A DNA stretch of 64,000 nucleotides from Massilia sp. BSC265 (lineage in GTDB: Bacteria; Pseudomonadota; Gammaproteobacteria; Burkholderiales; Burkholderiaceae_D), in assembly GCF_000740675.1 (NCBI RefSeq), contig NZ_JPXI01000029.1, forward strand, positions 1 to 64,000, read 5' to 3'. Position numbers and translations under genes: made by a program. Positions 1 to 8,617 of the stretch are shown here, in pieces. Below the pieces are notes generated by a model, which saw only the letters and a program-made list of their open reading frames with translations, did no database searches and was not told where the DNA came from. Numbering within the stretch: position 1 is the first letter of the stretch; each line of letters starts with the position of its first letter.

Positions 1-590
<590 letters not shown>

Positions 591-727
591 TATAACCTTG
601 GTAGGCTATAGACAAGTCAGGAATACAGCTGCAGTTTGTTGATACTGCTACCCCAAGAATAAAAAAACGATACTTCTTCCCGGATTGTGAGTTTTTTACC
701 GATCGGTAAAAGCTCATACAAGTCAAA

Positions 728-842
728 GCCTGATGACCATAGCAAGTCGGTCCCACCCCTTCCCATCCCGAACAGGACCGTGAAACGACTTTGCGCCGAT
801 GATAGTGCTGCAACCAGTGTGAAAGTAGGTTATCGTCAGGCT
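728..842 (+). rRNA. rrf: 5S ribosomal RNA
   Basis: A 115-nt gene. The terminal stem is formed by GCCTGATGAC and GTCAGGCT, and the conserved CCCATCCCGAACAGG loop is at about 763-777. It lies 137 bases behind the 23S gene in the normal rrn order and is followed by a strong terminator. No tRNA is found between 23S and 5S. Confidence 0.96.
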
Positions 843-854
843 AGTTATAAGCGA

Positions 855-888
855 AAGCCCGCTTGAGTGATCTCAAGCGGGCTTTTTT
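855..888 (+). terminator. rrn operon rho-independent terminator
   Basis: A perfect 12-bp stem, AAGCCCGCTTGA pairing with TCAAGCGGGCTT, with a 6-nt loop and a run of six T. It lies 12 bases after the 5S gene and ends the rRNA operon. Confidence 0.93.
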
Positions 889-889
889 G

Positions 890-1199
890 CGTCCGTATGC
901 ATCACGCCAGTCCGTGTCTGCCGCTGGGCCTCCTGCACTTGGCTGCTCCCGCCAGGCTGGTGGGGCTGCACCTGTGCTTCGTCCGCTGCGGCCCCGGTCA
1001 GCGCGAAGGGCGTTCCCCGATAGATGTTGTTGCGCGCGACGACGTCGGACGAGCTCGCGTCCAGATGGATCCCGCCGCCGGTTGTGCCGGCGAACAGGTT
1101 GCTGGTAATGGTGTCCAGTACGTTTCCCGAGATCGTATGTCCCCCCGTGTCGGGCCGGCTGCCGGGCGGACCGCCGTACAATTTCATCAGCTTAGCCAC
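890..1199 (-). pseudogene. Remnant of a right-handed beta-helix protein
   Basis: A minus-strand reading frame of about 108 codons runs into the rrn terminator. Its first two thirds read like rungs of a parallel beta-helix (pectate-lyase/NosD type): HTISGNVLDTITSNLFAG, then GGGIHLDASSSDVVARNN. The rest is low-complexity and Q-rich, with no domain look. No upstream extension restores a full gene, and families of this fold usually need 300 residues or more. I read it as a decayed fragment of a carbohydrate-active or surface protein, possibly left when the region next to the rrn operon was rearranged. A small real gene cannot be excluded. Confidence 0.45.
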
Positions 1200-1313
1200 T
1201 GCACATGGCCGGGCTGTTATGGCGGTTCAATTGGCTGTGTTGCTACTACCCTAGCCGCGTGCGGAGGGCGACCGGACCGGACCGCGAAAGGATCGTGCGC
1301 GACGGCGCCGCTT

Positions 1314-1327
1314 TTGATGCGGGTCAA
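1314..1327 (+). promoter_or_regulatory. FNR/ANR-type box upstream of first usp gene
   Basis: TTGATGCGGGTCAA matches the FNR consensus TTGAT-N4-ATCAA with one mismatch. It lies about 100 bases before the start codon of the first universal stress gene. A second such box precedes the oppositely oriented third usp gene, which strengthens the call. No clear -10 was identified. Confidence 0.55.
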
Positions 1328-1417
1328 AGATTTTCGGCACTCGCGAGAACAGACTAGGCCTGTTCCTCTCAACGGGGAAGCATCGAACCGCTTGATCACT
1401 ACCTTGTGGAGGTTGCC

Positions 1418-1855
1418 ATGTACAAGCGCATCCTGTTGCCCACCGACGGATCGGACGCCTCCCGGCGTGCCATCCAGTACGGCGTCGATTTTGCCAGGAG
1501 CATCGGCGCCGACGTGGTCGCGATGACGGCCACGCGCGTATTCCACACCCTCACTGCCGACAGCGAGATGCTGGAGCAGACCCCGGAACAGTATGCCGAA
1601 GCGAGCAGGGCGCGCGCCCAGCGCCTGCTGGACGAGGTGATGGCGGTCGCGCGCGACGCCGGGGTTTCCTGCACCGGGGTGCAGGTCGTGTCCGACGAGC
1701 CCTACGAGGCGATCATCGACACGGCGCGCCAGCACATGTGCGACCTGATCGTGATGGCCTCGCACGGCCAGCGCGGGATCAAGGGACTGCTGCTGGGCAG
1801 CGAAACCCAGAAGGTGCTCGTCCACAGCGCCATCCCGGTTGTGGTGCACCGCTAG
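1418..1855 (+). CDS. Universal stress protein, UspA family
   Basis: A 145-residue single-domain UspA protein starting MYKRILLPTDGSDASRRA, the usual N-terminal strand with the conserved Asp-Gly-Ser. The nucleotide-binding loop near the C-terminus reads ASHG-x9-GS, so the first Gly of the usual G-x2-G-x9-G(S/T) motif is Ala. The ATG at 1418 is preferred over an in-frame GTG at 1406 because GGAGG (1408-1412) lies 5 bases ahead of it. It is 24 bases upstream of a second usp gene in the same direction, so the two are probably cotranscribed. The FNR-type box upstream suggests induction at low oxygen. The molecular role of Usp proteins is generally ill-defined. Confidence 0.93.
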   Translation: MYKRILLPTDGSDASRRAIQYGVDFARSIGADVVAMTATRVFHTLTADSEMLEQTPEQYAEASRARAQRLLDEVMAVARDAGVSCTGVQVVSDEPYEAIIDTARQHMCDLIVMASHGQRGIKGLLLGSETQKVLVHSAIPVVVHR

Positions 1856-1879
1856 GGCCGGCGAGGGAGGAATTCTGCC

Positions 1880-2341
1880 ATGTACCGACGTATCCTGGTC
1901 CCGACCGACGGGTCCCCGCTTTCCGAAGCAGCGGTTGCTGCCGCCATCGACTTTGCGCAGGGGCCCGCCGGCAGCGAGATCGTCGCGCTGTCCGTCGCTG
2001 TGCCCGCGCCTGCTTTCCAGTCGCTCGAAGGCGCCATGCCCTACGATCCGGGCCTGCAGGTGGACGTCTTGCTGGAACACGCCCAGCACTACGTCGACGC
2101 AATCGCCGCGCGCTGCAAGAATGCCGGCGTGCGCTGCACGCCCATCACGTGCAGCGCACTCGACCCCGCCGAGGCGATCGTGGACACCGTGCGCGAGCAG
2201 CAGTGCGACCTGATCGTAATGGGCTCGCACGGACGACGCGGCCTGAGCCGGCTGCTGGCCGGGAGCGTCACCCAGGCCGTGCTTGCAAGCGCGCCTGTGC
2301 CGGTCATGGTGCTGCGGCCGGCCGCGCAGGGTGCCCGGTAA
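1880..2341 (+). CDS. Universal stress protein, UspA family
   Basis: A 153-residue UspA-fold protein (MYRRILVPTDGS...) with the complete ATP-binding signature GSHG-x9-GS near residues 114-128, so it probably binds ATP, unlike its upstream neighbour where the first Gly is lost. A GGGAGGAA Shine-Dalgarno precedes the start. It is the second gene of a probable two-gene usp operon. The two paralogues are similar over the whole length and probably arose by tandem duplication. Confidence 0.93.
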   Translation: MYRRILVPTDGSPLSEAAVAAAIDFAQGPAGSEIVALSVAVPAPAFQSLEGAMPYDPGLQVDVLLEHAQHYVDAIAARCKNAGVRCTPITCSALDPAEAIVDTVREQQCDLIVMGSHGRRGLSRLLAGSVTQAVLASAPVPVMVLRPAAQGAR

Positions 2342-2379
2342 GCAGACCGCCACGCGTAACAGGAGAACCCCGAAACGCT

Positions 2380-2874
2380 TCAGGCGGCCACGTCTTCGGT
2401 GTAGTCGGGGCGCGCGGCTTCGCGCGGATCGCGCAGCAGCAGCACGGGGATGTGCGAATTGGCCAGCACGTACTGCGCGACGCTGCCCGTGAACAGGCGG
2501 TTGGCGTCGTTCGGGCCGTGCGCGCCCATCACGATGAGATCACAACCATGGGCTTCCGCCACCCGGATGATCTCCGGGCCCGGGATGGAGGCCAGCGGTA
2601 TCGCGGTGTCGCAGCTGACCCCGCTTGCCTGTGCGATGCGCCGCACGGTATCGGCATGGGTGTGCGCGGCGCACAGCGCGCGCTCGAATTCTGCCTGTGC
2701 CGCTTGCGGGGAGGGTGCGGCGTCGCACTGCGCGGGCATGCAGAACTGCGGTTGCGCGACCGAGGCCGCGACCACGCGCCCGGCACCTGCGCGAGCCAGC
2801 AGGACCGCCATCTCGGCGGCGCGCACGGCGAGGTCGGAACCGTCGGTGGCAATGCAGACGCGCTCGAGAAACAT
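2380..2874 (-). CDS. Universal stress protein, UspA family
   Basis: A 164-residue UspA protein, convergent with the two-gene usp operon. The start at 2874 gives MFLERVCIATDGSDLAVRA, the proper N-terminal beta strand; the frame stays open another 69 codons upstream but that part has no family look. The loop GAHG-x9-GS keeps the nucleotide-binding glycines. Its promoter side carries a second FNR-like box, so all three usp genes may form one oxygen-responsive group. Confidence 0.9.
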   Translation of the reverse strand: MFLERVCIATDGSDLAVRAAEMAVLLARAGAGRVVAASVAQPQFCMPAQCDAAPSPQAAQAEFERALCAAHTHADTVRRIAQASGVSCDTAIPLASIPGPEIIRVAEAHGCDLIVMGAHGPNDANRLFTGSVAQYVLANSHIPVLLLRDPREAARPDYTEDVAA

Positions 2875-2931
2875 GGTGGTCGGCCCTGTGTTGGTGTGCA
2901 CACAGGATTCGGGTTTCCCACTGCGAGCATC

Positions 2932-2945
2932 TTGATACCCCTCAA
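2932..2945 (-). promoter_or_regulatory. FNR/ANR-type box upstream of third usp gene
   Basis: On the minus strand this reads TTGAGGGGTATCAA, one mismatch from TTGAT-N4-ATCAA. It is centred about 64 bases upstream of the start codon at 2874, a distance compatible with a class II FNR site at -41.5 and a short leader. Confidence 0.5.
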
Positions 2946-2998
2946 ACTTGCGGGACGCTCCTTCCTTCCCGGCGCTTCCGCGCAGGGCGTGATTCTTC

Positions 2999-3165
2999 AT
3001 GGCCTTGCCTGCTGCCGAGGCGTCGCTCAGCGAATCCAGCCTGGACGCCGCCACGGGTAGCTGGCCGCTCCGCAAGGGCATCCATTACGTCCTCGACCCG
3101 GGTTGCTGGAAGGCAGGGGCGGCCAGAGGCTGATGCTGGACGACGTCAGCCTGGTTCGGGCGCAG
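2999..3165 (+). pseudogene. Possible C-terminal remnant of a secreted carbohydrate-binding protein
   Basis: Two overlapping frames carry pieces that look like the end of an extracellular jelly-roll domain. One gives GSWPLRKGIHYVLDPGCWKAG and then stops at about 3131-3133. The frame starting at 3132 gives MLDDVSLVRAQ, and a (L)DDVSL ending is common at the close of such modules. A single frameshift would join them. The evidence is only this resemblance; the stretch may equally be meaningless sequence between two divergent genes. Confidence 0.22.
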
Positions 3166-3173
3166 TCTCGTGA

Positions 3174-3977
3174 TCAGAGTCTCCCGACCGCCCACAGCAC
3201 GCCCCGCGCGACCAGGTCGAGATAGCGCGGGTCTGCCATCACGGCCGCGTTGTGGGCCAGCGTCGTGCTGAACACGCGCGCGCGTTTCGGGCCGTAGGTG
3301 TGGGTCCACGCCACGGTGTACACCTTGGCGCGCTCCGCTTCGACGGCGGATTCCGGCTGCACGCCGGTCAACACCGGCGTCACGTCGAAGCTTGTCAGGT
3401 TGTTGTACAGCTCGTCGCGGCCAGTCGAATACGAGACGAAGCCGTCGGCGATCGGGTGGCCGTTGCCGGCGCCGGACAACCGGATCGGCGACTGCGGCCC
3501 ATGGCCGGTGGACCGGATGCCGGTGAACTCGAACCAGCGCGCGTTCGCGTCGCCTGCCTTTACCGGCTGCTTCCAGGCGCCGGAGCGATACGAGTGCATC
3601 GCACAGTGCAGGTTCACGGCGGGGATGCCCTTGCGATGCGGCGCCAGCACCGCGTCGAGCGCCTCGGCGCTGTCCTCGTCTGCTGCGCACTCGTGATGGA
3701 TCACCACGTCATAGCCGTCCGCGTAGTGCGGGTTGGCGTAGATCGGCAGTGCCGGGCGCGTCGCCTTTTCCCCCGGCTTGGGGTCGTAGTAGACGTGGTT
3801 GACTTCTGCGGGCATCCGCTCCTTCAGGGCCCGTTCGAGCAGTTCCCGCTGGCGCGGATAGTCGTGGCAGCAGCCGCCGCTGACCACCAGTACCCTGATG
3901 GCCTGGCCGGGTTCGGCATGCGCCGGGGGCAGGGCCGAAACGGCGAGCGTGGCCGCTCCAGCGATGAGTTTCAGCAT
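3174..3977 (-). CDS. ThuA-like domain protein, secreted
   Basis: A 267-residue protein with a signal peptide (MLKLIAGAATLAVSALPPAHA, cut at about 21) and a ThuA/trehalose-utilisation fold: RVLVVSGGCCHDYPRQRELL at the start, a central HCAMHSYRSGAW block and a late WTHTYGPKRARVFSTTLAHN block. ThuA proteins have a class I glutamine amidotransferase-like fold and are linked to sugar metabolism, but their chemistry is not settled. It is divergent from the GH28 gene, so a link to pectin or sugar use is suggested by position only. Confidence 0.82.
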   Translation of the reverse strand: MLKLIAGAATLAVSALPPAHAEPGQAIRVLVVSGGCCHDYPRQRELLERALKERMPAEVNHVYYDPKPGEKATRPALPIYANPHYADGYDVVIHHECAADEDSAEALDAVLAPHRKGIPAVNLHCAMHSYRSGAWKQPVKAGDANARWFEFTGIRSTGHGPQSPIRLSGAGNGHPIADGFVSYSTGRDELYNNLTSFDVTPVLTGVQPESAVEAERAKVYTVAWTHTYGPKRARVFSTTLAHNAAVMADPRYLDLVARGVLWAVGRL

Positions 3978-4163
3978 GACGTCCTTTTTCTTCGGATGGA
4001 TGAGCTACTCCATGGTATCGGGTCGCGGCAACGCGTGCGCCGGGCGCTGAAAGCAATCAAGATTGTGATTATCCTTGCCTGCCCCAGGGATGAGCGGCGG
4101 TTCTTCGTCTATATATGTGCAAAGCCGCCCGACCATCAGCCAACACTAGCTCAAGGAACACGC

Positions 4164-5468
4164 ATGCCAGACCCAGACCGTTCACAACGCCGCCGCGCCA
4201 TCACGCTGTCGATGCTGGCCGCCCCCCTCTGGGGAGTCCAGCTGCCGGCATCGGCCGCGCAATCCAAGCGCTTCTCCATCACCGATTTCGGCGCCCGCGC
4301 CGACGGCACCACGGTCAATACCGCGGCCATCCAGAAGACCATCGATCACGCGGCCGCACAGGGCGGCGGCACCGTGGTCGTCCCTGGCGGCGTGTTCGTC
4401 AGCGGCGCGCTGTTCCTGAAACCGAAGGTCAACCTGCACCTGGAGCAGGGCGCGGTCCTGCGCTGCTCGACGGACCTGAAGCACTTCCCGGCGGGCCGCA
4501 CCCGCATCGAAGGACATTTCGCCGAGAACTTCAACCCGGCGCTGATCAATGCGAACGGCTGCGACGGCTTGAAGATCAGCGGCGCCGGCACCCTCGATGG
4601 CGCCGGCCGGCCGATCTGGGACCTGTTCTGGAAGCTGCGCAATGCGGCACCGGATCCGCACAATTTCAAGAACATCGGCATCCCGCGCGCCCGGCTCGCC
4701 TTGATCGAGCGCTCGCGCAACGTCACGATCGAGGGCGTCACCTTCAAGGACTCGCAGTTCTGGAACCTGCACCTGTACCGCTGCCAGCAGGTCACGGTGC
4801 GCAATGCGCGCTTCCAGGTGCCCGAGGACTATCACCAGGCGCCAAGCTCCGACGGCATCGACCTGGACAGCTGCCAGCACGTGCTGGTCGAGGGCTGCTA
4901 TTTCTCGGTGACGGACGACTGCATCGCGGCCAAGGGTTCGAAGGGGCCGTTCGCGATGGAGGACAAGGACAGTCCACCCGTGGTGGACGTGCGGGTGCGC
5001 AACTGCGAATTCCGGCGCGGCCACCACATGCTGGCCCTCGGCAGCGAAGCGACCCTGGTGCGCGACGTGCTCATCGAGGACTGCAGGGTGACGGGCAAGG
5101 TGGACAGCCTGGCCGTCTTCAAGCTGCGGCCGGACACGCCGCAGCACTACGAGAACATCCACTTCCGGAACATCACGGTCGATTCTTCCGGCGGACAGAT
5201 CGTGACGATCCAGCCCTGGACCCAGTACTTCGACCTGAAGGGCGCGCCGCCGCCGAAGTCGATCGTGCGCAACATCAGCCTGGTCGGCATCCGGGGACGG
5301 CTCAACGCCTTCGGCACCATCAAGCCGAATCCCGGCCAGACCACGATCAGCGACGTCCTGCTGAAGGACTTCGACGTGCAGCTGGACCGGGAGAAGCTCG
5401 ACACGGCGGACGTCGCCAATCTCCGGCTGGAGAACGTCGTCGTCAACGGCAAGCCGGTACAGGTATAG
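4164..5468 (+). CDS. Glycoside hydrolase family 28 (polygalacturonase-like), secreted
   Basis: A 434-residue protein that should cleave galacturonan or a related pectin backbone outside the cytoplasm. The N-terminus has a twin-arginine-like signal (QRRRAITLSM, then AAPLWG...ASAA). A right-handed beta-helix starts with the FSITDFGARADGTTVNTAAIQ block typical of GH28. The catalytic centre is recognisable as SSDGIDLDS, then VTDDCIAAKGS, then RRGHHMLALGSE in place of the common GHG motif, then a late FKLRP block. AAGGAA at 4153-4158 supports the ATG at 4164; the open frame further upstream is only unused coding space. It fits with the arabinanases downstream, since arabinan is a pectin side chain. 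Confidence 0.9.
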   Translation: MPDPDRSQRRRAITLSMLAAPLWGVQLPASAAQSKRFSITDFGARADGTTVNTAAIQKTIDHAAAQGGGTVVVPGGVFVSGALFLKPKVNLHLEQGAVLRCSTDLKHFPAGRTRIEGHFAENFNPALINANGCDGLKISGAGTLDGAGRPIWDLFWKLRNAAPDPHNFKNIGIPRARLALIERSRNVTIEGVTFKDSQFWNLHLYRCQQVTVRNARFQVPEDYHQAPSSDGIDLDSCQHVLVEGCYFSVTDDCIAAKGSKGPFAMEDKDSPPVVDVRVRNCEFRRGHHMLALGSEATLVRDVLIEDCRVTGKVDSLAVFKLRPDTPQHYENIHFRNITVDSSGGQIVTIQPWTQYFDLKGAPPPKSIVRNISLVGIRGRLNAFGTIKPNPGQTTISDVLLKDFDVQLDREKLDTADVANLRLENVVVNGKPVQV

Positions 5469-5491
5469 CGCGCCGATACAAGGTCCCAAGG

Positions 5492-5513
5492 CCGATACAT
5501 AATTTGGTATCGG
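5492..5513 (+). promoter_or_regulatory. LysR-type operator, TonB receptor promoter
   Basis: CCGATAC-ATAATTTG-GTATCGG is a perfect inverted repeat with 7-bp arms; its core GATACATAATTTGGTATC (5494-5511) is shared with 12950 and 26540. It is centred about 64.5 bp before the expected transcription start, the classical recognition-site position of LysR activators. A second conserved element (AAAAAATTGATTGG, 5521-5534) abuts the -35, like an activation site. The LysR protein encoded at 32195 is the likely partner (inference). Confidence 0.72.
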
Positions 5514-5530
5514 AATAGCCAAAAAATTGA

Positions 5531-5560
5531 TTGGAATGATCTCACCCGTACGCCTACCAT
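5531..5560 (+). promoter_or_regulatory. Promoter of the TonB receptor-symporter operon
   Basis: -35 TTGGAA (5531-5536), an 18-bp spacer and -10 TACCAT (5555-5560). The same -35/18/-10 geometry is found at two other promoters sharing the operator. The weak boxes and long spacer fit an activator-dependent promoter. The leader to the ATG at 5627 is about 60 nt. Confidence 0.6.
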
Positions 5561-5626
5561 CCCTGTCGAGCATGTAATAACAGCAAAGCCGCGGCACAGC
5601 GGCAATAACGACGACACAGGAGACGT

Positions 5627-8524
5627 ATGAAACGCACATCATTCGGCCGCGCCGCGGCCAGTACCCATCACGCCTTCGCACTCCGCACAACGGTGGCCGC
5701 ACTCGCCGGAGCAGGGCTGATCAGCAGCGCCACAGTCGGCGCCCAGGAATTCTCTCCCGCCGCGGCCGCCGAAACGACGGCGCCGGGTGATACCCAGACC
5801 GTGGTCGTCACGGGCGTCAAGGCATCGCTCATCAAGAGCCTGGCGATCAAGCGCATCAGCGACCAGGTCGTGGAATCGGTCGTTGCCGAAGACATCGGCA
5901 AGCTGCCCGATAACAATGTCGTCGAAGCGCTGCAGCGCGTGACGGGGATCCAGGTCACCAACCGCGCCGGCGGCGAAGTCGGCACCTTGTCCATCCGTGG
6001 TCTGCCCGACGTCCAGACCACCTGGAACGGCCGCAATATCTTTACCGCGTCGGGCACGCAGGTCGCGCTCCAGGACATTCCTTCGACCCTGGTTCGCCAG
6101 ATCGACGTTTACAAGACGCGCGACGCCAGCCAACTGGAAACCGGCATTGCAGGCCAGGTTGACGTCAAGTCGCTGCGACCGTTCGATTTCAAGGGGCCGC
6201 AAGTGTCGATTTCGGCGCGCGAGACCTATCTGGATCCTGCGAAAAAGTGGAATCCGCAGCTCAGCGCCATGTTCAGCAACCGCTGGGAAACCGGGATCGG
6301 CGAAGTCGGCGCCCTGGTCAACCTGGCGGCCACCCAGACGCGATACCGCAATGAAAGCGTGACGCCGGGCGCCATGGTGCCGTTCACCAGCCCTAATGCC
6401 GCCGAAGTGCCGGCAGGTTACACGCCTTTGCAGCGCATCTTCGACAACAATATCTGGACGCCCGGTACCCGTAGCGGCTTGCCGATGGCGGCGGGTTCGA
6501 CGCTGAACTTCAACGGCAAGGCGCATCCTTATTACCTGGCGCGCGACGCCGTTTTCCAGAGCGACGTCCAGGGCGAACGCAAGCGTCCCGCCGCCAATCT
6601 CGCCTTGCAGTGGAAGCCGAACAGCGATGCGGTGTATACCTTCGAATCGATGTACAGCGGTTATCGCGACAAGGCCTTCAACCAGCTGCTGTTCAGCTTT
6701 GCCGACTGGTGGGGCGATCTCGGCAGTAACCCTGCCGGGACGATCACGACCTTCCCGGGAACGAACGTCATCAAGACCCGCAAGGTCAATAACGTCTATG
6801 CCTTCAACAGCGGCGACTACACCACGTCGAAAACCGATTCCTTCGTGTATGCGCTGAACGGCAAGTGGGATATCGGCGAGCGCCTCAAGCTGGACGGCGA
6901 TCTGTCGTACCAGACGAGCGAGTTCGACACGCAATTCACGGCCACCCGGATCGATCGCGTGGCACCTGGCATCGACGTCGACTTCAATGCGGGCGGCGAT
7001 ACGGCCTTCCGTTTCAATAACAATGCCGACCTGGCCGACCCGAGCAAGTGGAACGTGGCGGAGTTCTACGATAACGCCAACCGCAACAAGGGCAGCGCCG
7101 CGACGGCCACCCTGTCGGGCGTCTTCGATGCCGGCTGGGGTGCGCTGCAGACGCTCCAGTTCGGCCTGCGCCACGACGTACGCAAGGCCTCGGAGGCCAA
7201 CCGGACGCAATCGGCCGCCCTGGGCCGCAACCTGGCCTCGCTGGGGCCGAATTATTCCATTACCAACGCGAATTTTGGCACGGACATCTCGGACGTTCCG
7301 CGCTCATGGGTGGTACCCAATGCCTACTATATCCGCGACCATCTCGACGACTGGCGCAAGCTCTATAACTCGGCCAATAGCAACTTCCTCACCACGGACA
7401 AACTGAGCCTGCAGAAGACCTTCGAGGTCGAGGAAAAGACGAGCAATCTCTACCTGATGGGGAATTTCCAGAGCGAGCTGTTCGGCAATCGCCTGCGCGC
7501 CAATGTCGGCGTGCGCTACACCAAGGTCGATACCGACATGCGCTTCTATCAGGTCGATGCCAGCACCAGGGCGGTCACGGCGTCCGGCGCCGGCAAGTCG
7601 GCCAGCAAGATGCTGCCCAGCCTGACCCTGGCTTACGACGCGACCAAGGACGTCGTAGCGCGCTTCAACTTTGGCAAAACCCTGCGCCGCCCGAACTTCG
7701 GCGATCTGAATCCTGTCCTGCAACTTGCCGACGACATTTCGCGGGTGGGTTACGGCTCGGGCACGGGCGGCAATCCGGACCTGCAACCGACGCTCTCGAC
7801 GAACTTCGATCTGACGGGTGAGTGGTATTTCCAGAAGGACAGCGCAGTCTACGGCACTGTGTTCAAGCGCAAGATCGATGGCCTGGTCGTGCCCCTGCGT
7901 CGCAGGATTCACGTCGATCCGGCGGACGACCCCTTCCGCAACTCGACCTCGGGCGGCGACCATACGAACGGTTATGACTACGTGATCAACTCGCCGGTCA
8001 ACGCTTCCGACGGCACGATCAAAGGCATCGAGCTCGGCTTGATCTACTTCCCGAAGTGGCTGCCGGGCCCGCTGGAAGGTCTGGGCTTGCAGGGCAGTTA
8101 TACCCGACTCAGCTCGTCGCAGAACGTTCCCGAGGCCAATAGCGCCGGCGAGATCATCGCGCAGCTGGAGACACCGTTCTTCGGGGTGTCCGACCGCTCC
8201 TACAACGCCACCCTGGCTTACGAAAAGGGCCCGGTGAGCGCGCGCTTGTCCTATGTCTGGCGCTCCGGCTTCCTGGCCGCCAACGAGGCCGCCTTGTTCG
8301 CAAATCCGATCGGTATCTGGCGTCATCCGGAAAAGAGTGTGGACATGCAAATCTCTTACAAGATCAACGACAGGATGTCGGTCGATATCGCAGCAATCAA
8401 CCTGACGAACGAAATGCAGCGGCAGTACTACCACTTCGGCAATGCGGGTAATCGAGAGCTGACCAATTTCGGTACGGTCCAGGTCGGACGTTCGGCCTCG
8501 GTCGCCTTGCGCTGGAAGATGTAA
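5627..8524 (+). CDS. TonB-dependent outer-membrane receptor (oligosaccharide uptake)
   Basis: A 965-residue TonB-dependent transporter. After a signal peptide ending at about VGAQ comes a TonB-box-like TQTVVVTGVKASL, a plug domain (VVAEDIGKLPDNNVVEALQRVTGIQV, LSIRGL) and a long beta-barrel ending in RSASVALRWKM with a C-terminal aromatic/hydrophobic residue suited to BAM recognition. The plug wording is that of the TIGR01782 Xanthomonas/Caulobacter receptor family, many of which import plant oligosaccharides. AGGAGA lies 6 bases ahead of the ATG. It leads the symporter, GH43, galM and lactonase genes, so an arabino-oligosaccharide is the likely cargo (inference). Confidence 0.93.
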   Translation: MKRTSFGRAAASTHHAFALRTTVAALAGAGLISSATVGAQEFSPAAAAETTAPGDTQTVVVTGVKASLIKSLAIKRISDQVVESVVAEDIGKLPDNNVVEALQRVTGIQVTNRAGGEVGTLSIRGLPDVQTTWNGRNIFTASGTQVALQDIPSTLVRQIDVYKTRDASQLETGIAGQVDVKSLRPFDFKGPQVSISARETYLDPAKKWNPQLSAMFSNRWETGIGEVGALVNLAATQTRYRNESVTPGAMVPFTSPNAAEVPAGYTPLQRIFDNNIWTPGTRSGLPMAAGSTLNFNGKAHPYYLARDAVFQSDVQGERKRPAANLALQWKPNSDAVYTFESMYSGYRDKAFNQLLFSFADWWGDLGSNPAGTITTFPGTNVIKTRKVNNVYAFNSGDYTTSKTDSFVYALNGKWDIGERLKLDGDLSYQTSEFDTQFTATRIDRVAPGIDVDFNAGGDTAFRFNNNADLADPSKWNVAEFYDNANRNKGSAATATLSGVFDAGWGALQTLQFGLRHDVRKASEANRTQSAALGRNLASLGPNYSITNANFGTDISDVPRSWVVPNAYYIRDHLDDWRKLYNSANSNFLTTDKLSLQKTFEVEEKTSNLYLMGNFQSELFGNRLRANVGVRYTKVDTDMRFYQVDASTRAVTASGAGKSASKMLPSLTLAYDATKDVVARFNFGKTLRRPNFGDLNPVLQLADDISRVGYGSGTGGNPDLQPTLSTNFDLTGEWYFQKDSAVYGTVFKRKIDGLVVPLRRRIHVDPADDPFRNSTSGGDHTNGYDYVINSPVNASDGTIKGIELGLIYFPKWLPGPLEGLGLQGSYTRLSSSQNVPEANSAGEIIAQLETPFFGVSDRSYNATLAYEKGPVSARLSYVWRSGFLAANEAALFANPIGIWRHPEKSVDMQISYKINDRMSVDIAAINLTNEMQRQYYHFGNAGNRELTNFGTVQVGRSASVALRWKM

Positions 8525-8559
8525 TTCCCGACGCCCAAGACTATTCCGCTAGCCAGACA

Positions 8560-8592
8560 GGGGCACTGCACGGTCGTATCCGGCAGTGCCCC
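8560..8592 (+). terminator. Strong hairpin between receptor and symporter genes
   Basis: A perfect 10-bp stem, GGGGCACTGC with GCAGTGCCCC, and a 13-nt loop. There is no T run behind it (GGGTCGTTCT), so it is more likely a partial terminator or mRNA-end stabiliser that lowers symporter expression relative to the receptor than a full stop. Confidence 0.55.
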
Positions 8593-8617
8593 CGGGTCGT
8601 TCTGATGGGAAGGCACT

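Noticed and set aside
1217-2353. A 378-codon minus-strand open frame
   Set aside because: Antisense to the two usp genes, low-complexity His/Arg-rich translation.
5471-5491. An extra half-site GATAC at 5475 ahead of the operator
   Set aside because: It lacks the matching arm at the correct distance, and the two other promoters have nothing similar.
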